Part shown: positions 57,302 to 64,000 of the stretch, in pieces
Layout of the letters: each line of letters starts with the position of its first letter
Position numbering within the stretch: position 1 is the first letter of the stretch
Source of the DNA: Gigaspora rosea
Lineage: Eukaryota > Glomeromycota > Glomeromycetes > Diversisporales > Gigasporaceae
Assembly: GCA_003550325.1 (NCBI GenBank)
Contig: QKWP01001208.1
Span: 76,374 to 140,373 of the forward strand
Reading direction: 5' to 3'
DNA length: 64,000 bases
Position numbers and translations under genes: made by a program
The notes under the pieces: generated by a model
Database searches by the model: none
The model's input: the letters and a program-made list of their open reading frames with translations, nothing else
What the model was told of the DNA's origin: nothing

Positions 57302-59774
57302 TCATTGAGATTTAGCAGCCTCCTTCTCCCTTTCTCTCTTTTTTAAAGCACGTTGCCTGATACTTGTTTGTTGACCTTTGTTGGAATAAAAAAACATTAA
57401 TCAAATTTTTTGATGATTAAAATACTCAAACGTGTATATATGTTATGAAGCAATTATTATCAACACATACCAAGTATATAATTTACCCAGTAACTCCAAC
57501 TAAATGTATTACAAATTATCCAGTTAACAAGCGCATGAGAAGGATATGTATTAGAATTGAAAGGATAATAGGCAGCCCCTCCAGGGATTCCAATTTTAGA
57601 TAATACACATTTGACATATGGCCCTGGTAATGGAATTAGAAAAGATGGTTTTCGGATTTTTGACATGGATGATACCTTATAAAAAAAATCAATAGATTTG
57701 AGAAATGAGAATTAGTAAGATGATAGTTAAAGAATTAAATTGAATTAATGAATAATTTAATTTAAAGAACCATACCACAAAATAAGTATTAACATTTTCA
57801 ACAACAATTCCTTTTGATTTTAGTTCAGCACCTATAGCTTGTGACCATTGATTCATAAAAGCCTTTGAACCAGAATATACTGATAGTAATGGGGTAGCAG
57901 TCAATCCAGCAAATGAACCAACATTAATGATAAGTCCTCGATTGCTATTTTTTGAATAAAAAAAAATAATAATAAATTTAAAATTAAAATTTCGGGTTTT
58001 TTTAAAAGATTAATAAAAAAAAAACACATTTAATTGAAAAACAAACTTGGGAAGCATCTTTGATAATACAATCTTGGTAACTTTTAAAAGTCCAGAAATA
58101 TTAACTTCAACAATATTTTGAATCACTTCATCACTCTCAAGATAAAATGGTGTTGGAATCTCATGATTAGTACCAACATTATTAACCAATACACCAACAT
58201 CAAGCTCTTCAATTATTCCCTTTAAATTTCCATAATCCTTTGGATCACCTTTGGTAAAATCCATAGCATAAATCTTTGTATCAACTTTATATTTTGTTTC
58301 TAAATTAAAATGGTTTATTATTAGTTAAAGAAAATAAAAAAAAAAAAAATTTAATAAATAAATACGAACCGATTTCATCTTTCAAAGCTTCTAATTTGGA
58401 TGCAGTACGAGAAACCAAAAAAACATTAAATTTAGCAGCAGCTAGTTGCATAGCGAATTCTCTTCCAATGCCATCAGACGCGCCGGTAACAACTATTACA
58501 AAAAAAAAAAGACCCCGTCCTTTTTTAGTATCAAACTAAAAAAAAAAAAACAAAAAAAAAATATGTATATATATTTGCACAATAAACTTGAAAATAACTT
58601 ACTAGCCCAGGCACCTCTTCCAGCACCAAAACTCTTCAACTATGGAATATAAATATAGATACAAATAAGCATGAAATAATATAATAAATTTAATCTTATC
58701 TATTAAAGATGTAATATAACGACAATAATTAAGTATCGCGTTATTATTTAATCAAGATAAAAATCCGATACTCAGTTTATATGTGTTATTACCAGTGATG
58801 GCATGTTATGATTTTGGACATTGGACAATGTCGAATTGGACATAAAAAAAAAAATTTAATTTACTTTAATCTAAATTAAATTTAATTCAGGCCAATATAT
58901 TATTATTATTTTTACCAGGCTTCAGGGATTTTTAAGTTGATAATTAACACCTAAAAAAACCGAAACCGTAATATATAATATGCATATGCTTCGAAACATC
59001 ATCACGACCTTTTTTATAAAATTAATAAATTAATATGTAATTTACTTTGACCTAAATTAAACTTAATTCCAGGCCAATATATTATTATTTTTTTTTTACC
59101 AGATTTCAGGCTTTTAAGTTGAATCCGTAATATAAAATATGCATATGCTTCAAAACATAATCACGACCTTTCTTATAAAATTAATAAATTAATATGTAGA
59201 TAAGAAACTACATAAACTTATACGACCATCTCTATATAGAATAAAATAAAATTAACAAACGTCATTATTGAAGTAAAAAGTGATAAAGCTTTTTGTTGTC
59301 CAATAAAATTATTGGACAATTGGACATATGTCCAATTGATCCTCTAATTTTTTTGGACATTGTTCAATGCCTAAAGGTCCAAAAAAATTATTTGGACATT
59401 CGGACTATGTCCAATTGTCCAAATGTCCAATTAATTTATTTGGACATTTGTCCAATGCCAACCCTGGTTATTACTACGAAAAAAAAGTTAAACAGGAATA
59501 TAAAAGAATATTAATACATACACTTTTTCCAGGTGTAAGATAAACGTCAACTATCAATTTTAAAAAACTTAAAGTTTTTAATGAAATGAAAAAGGCACCA
59601 ATAATAGCGAAAATAGCAATGGTTGCCATAATAATTGGGCTGTCTAGTTATTAAAAGTATAATAAAAAAAGCGTTCATTTTATATAAAATAACTAAATAA
59701 TTCATGAAAAGTTAAATTTTCTATATCCTATAAAGTTCGAACTTACCCTGAATTAGTTGAAGAAATTGTGCCAT
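57302..59774 (-). CDS. IFA38: Very-long-chain 3-oxoacyl-CoA reductase
   Basis: Eight exons on the minus strand: 59774-59747, 59643-59522, 58639-58603, 58492-58370, 58299-58047, 57944-57776, 57675-57471 and 57375-57302, joining in frame to 336 residues, close to yeast Ifa38. The N-terminal part has a membrane segment ([20 protein letters not shown]), then [20 protein letters not shown] with the cofactor motif TGASDGIG at 65-72, NNVG at 143-146, and the catalytic Ser198, Tyr211 and Lys215 (YSGSK). This is the NADPH-dependent short-chain reductase of the microsomal fatty-acid elongation cycle, which reduces 3-ketoacyl-CoA in the ER membrane. The C-terminus is highly charged ([13 protein letters not shown]), as expected for a cytosolic tail. 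The relative HSD17B12 uses the same fold, so a steroid-type substrate cannot be excluded. Intron 2 (882 bases) is enlarged by a hAT MITE. No damage to coding exons. Confidence 0.92.
58793..59466. mobile_element. 674-bp hAT MITE in IFA38 intron 2
   Basis: The ends cagtgatggca and tgccaaccctg are inverted (imperfect), and both sides carry gttattac (58785-58792, 59467-59474). The inner parts near both ends repeat ttggacaatgtccaa-type words; the middle has two direct copies of ggccaatatattatta with tatgcatatgctt words (58890-59160). Non-coding. Confidence 0.88.
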
Positions 59775-59779
59775 TTTGA

Positions 59780-60365
59780 TAGAATGTAAAAAAAAAATTC
59801 AAAACACGATAATTATATATCGATATAATATATAATATATCGATATAACGATAATCAGATCATTCCATAATCTCATGATATTGTTTTAAATTGCATGAGA
59901 AAATCGCGTGATATAATTATGCAGAAACTGGTAAAGTACATATACGCGAGAATTTTTGCCAATCATTTAATATGTAGTTCTTATATAGTGATTGATCAAA
60001 TTTACAAAGTAATATTAAGTATTATGCATGATTAAGATTATGCATATGGGCTGATCAGCGGAATTGGGCCTTAGTTAGATACCCCAAATTTTAATTTGAA
60101 CCTCACGTTTTCTCATATTTAATTAGTTAAATGTACGGAACAATTACTCGATTATGCCCTAATAATTTTAAACCATACCTTAAATAATTTTAAGGATATG
60201 CAAACCATGCGTCAAAACCCATCTGTCCCAGCCAAACCCCATCTGCTTCCTATTGGTTAGGCTCTACTTGGGCATATTATTTGACGTCTGAGCCCTACTA
60301 GGACGTCGGTTGACCAATTTTTGTACCATATATGGGCGGCAAGAGTTATGTCGCCCTACTAGGAC
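59780..60365. other. 5' region of IFA38 and spacer
   Basis: Probably includes the minus-strand promoter of IFA38 (59775-60000; a tatatcgatataat palindromic stretch near 59815-59850). The phrase ccctactaggac(a/g)tcggttgac occurs twice (about 60293 and 60354). No gene. Confidence 0.45.
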
Positions 60366-60369
60366 ATCG

Positions 60370-60640
60370 GTTGACGGGAAGATTGAAGATCAAGGAACCC
60401 AGTGATATCTTCGTGATAATCACATCGCATGATTAAGTGTTCGGCCTACATTAGGGTTAGGTGATAGGTTAGTTTAGGCTAATTTGTTTAGTGTTAGTAC
60501 GTTAGGGTTAGTGTTAGGGTTTAGGTGATAGGTTAGTTTAGGCTAGTGCTAGTAAACAAATGACGTAGTTGCATGATTTCATGTGATGTGATTATCACGA
60601 ATATATCACTGGGTTCCTTGATCTTCAAGTGTCCCGTCAA
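60370..60640. mobile_element. 271-bp foldback MITE
   Basis: Left gttgacgggaagattgaaga and right tcttcaagtgtcccgtcaac are inverted, continuing through caaggaacccagtgatat and its complement for about 65 bases. The centre holds two direct copies of aggtgataggttagtttagg. Non-coding. Confidence 0.8.
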
Positions 60641-60645
60641 CTGCT

Positions 60646-60800
60646 GCATGTCCCGCATGATTCCGCATATTAGCCCATATGGGTGGACAAATGATACTAT
60701 CTTATTTTATTTTTAGGACCGGGCATGTCCCGCATGATTCCGCATATTAGCCCATATGGGTGGACAAATGATACTATCTTATTTTATTTTTAGGACCGGG
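60646..60800. repeat. Perfect 77-bp tandem duplication
   Basis: The unit starting gcatgtcccgcatgattccg is repeated at a spacing of exactly 77 bases without a difference noticed, so it is recent. 60800-61155 holds nothing else recognised. Confidence 0.9.
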
Positions 60801-61159
60801 TAATTATTAAAAAAGGATTTTGTATTAATATGAATCGATAGCTTAGATATAAACTAACCGAATTTTATTTGCCGGTAGTATTAATGAAACAATACTATAT
60901 CGCTAAAACAAGTACTGTATTTAGGTCTCGAAGTATTATTCCCTAATCTAAATGTCATTCAACTTATCTCCCTCAAAGACACCAGGAAAGTATCGTTTTT
61001 ATTAAAGAAAAAAGCCTTTGACATTAAAGTCGCAGGACGTGCAATTTATTTATTACAACGTGATACTAACAGTGCACATGATGTTACGTAGCACATGAAA
61101 AGCATCGTTTTTATAATTTTCCCTTTTTTATCTTTCCCTCAATTGACTAACCTTGGGTA

Positions 61160-61384
61160 CTATTTAGTAACCAACCTCAATAGTTCGTGACCAACGGACT
61201 CTGGAAATCTCCAGACAATGTGGCTTACCAATCCCCATAACACAAAGAGAATTTGATATACTATTAGTGATGGATCCAAATCTGGTAGTTTTGGCATATG
61301 CCGTGGCAAAACTAGTTCGGGACTTTGGATTTCAACAGGATTTGACGGATTTTGGATCCTTATTCCTAATTGCCGTAATATCAT
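61160..61384 (-). CDS. Possible small membrane protein, unknown
   Basis: A 74-codon frame from ATG at 61384 to TAG. It has a mixed, non-repetitive composition (NPSNPVEIQSPELVLPRHMP), then a hydrophobic segment (SLIVYQILFVLWGLVSHIVW) that could cross a membrane once, and an acidic/basic end. The family is not recognised. The frame lies about 180 bases downstream of the RAD18-like gene on the same strand. It may be a real small gene or one exon of a longer one. Confidence 0.4.
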   Translation of the reverse strand: MILRQLGIRIQNPSNPVEIQSPELVLPRHMPKLPDLDPSLIVYQILFVLWGLVSHIVWRFPESVGHELLRLVTK

Positions 61385-61560
61385 AGTTTGGGTTCCATCA
61401 CTATATCAGATATAATACTATACGTACTGTACGCGAAAAAAAGTTGGGCTATCATATAAACGGCGCATCTCTAGAGGGTATTCTTTTATGCACAATAATA
61501 TTTTTTATTAAAATCATTTTAAAAGAAGCATATATTGTCAATAAATTCAATAAAAAATGA

Positions 61561-62100
61561 TTATAAACCGGATTGAGTAAAATTATTAGTAGATTCTGGC
61601 ACATGCAAATGTTTTCTTTTAACATCATTTGTTGATATTGTTTTAGTGGTAAATTTTTCTTCTTTTTTGGAGGGGAAATCTTTTGTTCTTTCTTCCTCTA
61701 TAGCACCTTGTAATAATGTTTGCCTACATAAAAAATATGTAAATCAAACCATAAAAAATATGTAAATTAAGAAATTTATAAAAAAAGGTATTGTATTAAT
61801 ATTCGTAAAAATGAACCTTATTTCTACCCATGCTTGTACAATATTTTCGGTATCAGGACTTTTGAATAACTGTGGTTCTGATCTATTTGTACGGCAAACA
61901 GGACAAACTTGTTCCATATTTAAACATCTTCGGATACAAAGGGAACAATACACGTGCCCACATTCAGCGATCATTGGAGTGTTAAAAAAGTCCTTGCATA
62001 CTGAACAACGCGAAAGAGTATCGAGAAGTTTAAGTGACGCTTGAGGAAAGTCGCTTGGATCTGAAATTGATGATAGATCAAAAGGACCATCATCTGACAT
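61561..62100 (-). CDS. RAD18: RAD18-like RING protein, short form
   Basis: Two exons, 62100-61817 and 61723-61561, give 148 residues in one frame. Residues 21-70 form a C3HC4 RING finger (C32, C35, C47, H49, C52, C55, C66, C69) in a context, LLDTLSRCSVCKDFF and SLCIRRCL, that matches the N-terminus of the post-replication-repair ubiquitin ligase RAD18. Full RAD18 proteins are several hundred residues and continue with a zinc-finger/UBZ, a SAP domain and a RAD6-binding region. Here exon 2 gives only a charged tail (GAIEEERTKDFPSKKEEK) and stops. This is therefore either a truncated paralogue, a gene whose further exons were lost or lie in an alternative transcript, or a RING-only protein. The symbol marks the similarity, not a proven function. 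The plus-strand frame over it is a shadow. Confidence 0.75.
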
Positions 62101-62109
62101 TTTTTTTTT

Positions 62110-63100
62110 TATTTGATTAGAGATGAAAATTAGAAATGAAGAAAAATGAAAATCTCAAAAAACCAAAATTTATAAATTTGTCAAACATCACAATGTAGAG
62201 TAATTCGTTACTAGCCAATAACTAGAGTTCATGATACATATTTGTGTCATGTGCGTATTTTTATTCATTCAAGTACTATTCAAGTTATTCACTCGTAACT
62301 ATAATTAATAACAAAATGGCGTTTTTTATATTGTAGGTTGAGTCTTAATTATTATGTTACTAAATAAAGCAAACCATACTTTTCTGTTAATTCATTGCAA
62401 AATTTACATTAATCTACTAAAAGATTTGTACGAATTCTTGAATTATTGGTAAGTTCAAATATCGATATACAGTATAGCAAGTTTTTAATTGTTGGTAATC
62501 CAAGCAATACATTTTGGCTTCCAAGGCTATTTAATCAGCTGAATTGGTACTGGTCCTATTTGGTATGAGGTTGAATCTGTATAGTTTTCGATCTGAGTTC
62601 TACTTAGACAGTGAAAGGAAATTCTTTTTTTCAAGTTCATTTGGCTATAAGTTGCTTGCTGTTCTACTTTATTCTTCAAGACTATTTCTTTGACACTTAA
62701 GTCTTGCATTGATTAATAAGCATCTGAAAATGGTTACCTTCTTTGATGTCTAATGTTCAAGTTCATCGATAAAATCTGTAATAGTTTTTAGTTACGATAT
62801 TTTAAAAAATTTTTATTGAAAGTCTGCTATTTTTAAACCAAGATTTCGGTTTCCAAACATTAAACTAGTTTAGGCGCAATTTTTGAGTGTCGAATCTAAA
62901 TCTGAACATTCTTGAAATTCATGAAATATGACTTGAAGGCTTTATTTCGTCCCAGCTAATTATTCGAATTTGCTGAAGACGAATATTAATCGAATAACAA
63001 ATACGAAACTCTAAATTTGTACCAGGCTTCCCTTAATTACAGTCAATAAAATACCTTTTAATTGTAGCATAAATATAAATCAACAATGTTTCAGACCCAT
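62110..63100. other. Upstream of RAD18-like gene; no clear gene
   Basis: Presumed promoter of the RAD18-like gene near 62110-62250. A 60-codon minus frame (62527-62709) has ordinary composition but no family, splice context or repeat; I do not call it. Confidence 0.35.
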
Positions 63101-63108
63101 GCTGTAAT

Positions 63109-63287
63109 TAGGGATGCCATGTGATTTAAATTACGATGATATCCTTTATAGAACATATGTCATGTAAACATCGGAATGCATTCAAAGTCAGAATGAATAT
63201 AAAATTGGATTACGTAATAAAGGTCATGTTTTTTAAATCATTTTTAAACCACAAAATTTGATTTAAATCATGATTTTGCCATCCCTA
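63109..63287. mobile_element. hAT-like MITE (TAGGGATGCC ends)
   Basis: The ends tagggatgcca and tggc(a)atcccta-type words are inverted (right end gattttgccatcccta), with gatttaaat and atttaaatcatg inside each. About 180 bp. No matching 8-base flanks were found, so the exact limits are open. Confidence 0.55.
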
Positions 63288-63299
63288 ATGAAATGCCGT

Positions 63300-63790
63300 G
63301 ACGAAATCACGAGGCATTCATTTGTCACAAGATCACGCAACAGACCCATGACGATAGATTTAAGTGTTGATGTATGATTTGATAAATGGAATGATGTATC
63401 GTGTGATGAGTAACGATTGATTAATGAGTGATGGTAAATATGAGGTCATTGAAAATTGCTATATAAGAGGGAAAATGGAATTTTGTTCTCTCTCTTTCGT
63501 CTTTCTGCTAGCTTTACGCAAGTCTAGCTTTGTCGTAAATACCAAACCACAAACGCCAGAGGGAATTTGATAGCCTGGGTGGACAACCCAGATATCCAGG
63601 GTAAGATTGGTAGCCCGACCGGACAGGTTGGATATCAAAACATAACCGGAACCAGGTGAAATAACGAGGGAATAAATAATCGATCCTATGGACGAGCTGT
63701 GGACCACGTGAGAGCGAGGCGATATCCCGTGTAGTGTATTTCGTGCCATGTTGTGATCGAGTGACTTTAACATTTTCATCACTGCACTAT
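63300..63790. other. LTR-like or genic segment, undecided
   Basis: The plus strand has a TATA-like gctatataagaggg (about 63460) followed by a pyrimidine-rich ttctctctctttcgtctttc and then a less AT-rich stretch, as in an LTR promoter. On the minus strand, 63782-63459 is open for 107 codons (MLKSLDHNMARNTLHG onward) with no family recognised. I saw no TG...CA limits with duplicated flanks. 63790-64000 has nothing recognised. Confidence 0.3.
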
Positions 63791-64000
63791 GAATAAAAAA
63801 ATAATTACCTAATTAATATAGAATTTACTGGCATAGGCAGTATCCACTAGAATGATTCTGGATTTCAGTGGCTGGGCTCTCCTAATGAAGATTTTTTATT
63901 CATTAGATGAAGTCCAATTACAAATGACCTTAAAAAAAATAATATAAACAGTGTATATACATGTAATTCGCGTCTTTTACATGTTATCATGCTGTAAATT

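Noticed and set aside
61811..62044. Plus-strand ORF of 77 codons
   Set aside because: Antisense shadow of the RING exon of the RAD18-like gene.
63300..63790. A second solo LTR
   Set aside because: A TATA-like start and a pyrimidine tract are present, but no TG...CA limits with duplicated flanks could be found, so it was left undecided.

Overview
This window looks like nuclear DNA of a very AT-rich fungus, most likely an arbuscular mycorrhizal fungus (Glomeromycotina, Rhizophagus-like). This is inference from content. The genes have many short GT-AG introns. The families seen are typical of those genomes: an ML-domain secreted lipid-binding protein, RNI-type leucine-rich repeats, a TKL-type kinase with the usual C-terminal tail, a SAM-domain protein, Plavaka and PIF1/Helitron helicase relics, and very many short foldback and MITE elements. 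I found no tRNA, rRNA, CRISPR or bacterial operon.

Layout. 1-1.9 kb: A-rich repeats and two tandem palindromes. 1.9-6.0 kb: a decayed Plavaka (CACTA-like) transposon. 6.2-6.7 kb: a foldback element. 7.7-14.2 kb: an LRR pseudogene array beside a large palindrome carrying two divergent copies of an ML-domain gene. One arm has been broken by a secondary inversion and the other carries a poly(A)-tailed retroposed insert at the start codon. 14.2-22.5 kb: gene-poor repeats, including a hAT MITE with a perfect target-site duplication. 22.8-24.5 kb: an intact multi-exon DUF1295 (steroid 5-alpha-reductase-like) membrane protein gene. 25.7-26.95 kb: a PIF1-like helicase relic. 27.4-28.7 kb: a SAM-domain gene interrupted by a young hAT MITE. 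29-36.8 kb: MITEs, a 1.55-kb element with internal minisatellites, and three adjacent hairpins.

37.3-57.1 kb holds four same-strand copies of an alpha/beta-hydrolase gene. Copies A and D look intact. B and C are pseudogenes, and B has a solo LTR directly upstream of its start codon. Flanking sequence suggests that a two-gene block A-B was duplicated to give C-D. Between B and C lies a 7.5-kb block bounded by 0.5-kb inverted repeats. It contains a dimeric satellite, a foldback element, a hAT-like MITE and a kinase pseudogene.

57.3-59.8 kb: an intact 8-exon very-long-chain 3-oxoacyl-CoA reductase gene with a hAT MITE in its second intron. 60-64 kb: repeats, a small RAD18-like RING gene and two possible small genes.

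The intact genes do not form an obvious pathway, although the DUF1295 protein and the ketoacyl-CoA reductase are both membrane lipid-type enzymes. Exon boundaries were read by eye from splice motifs, frame continuity and family resemblance. I ran no search or alignment.
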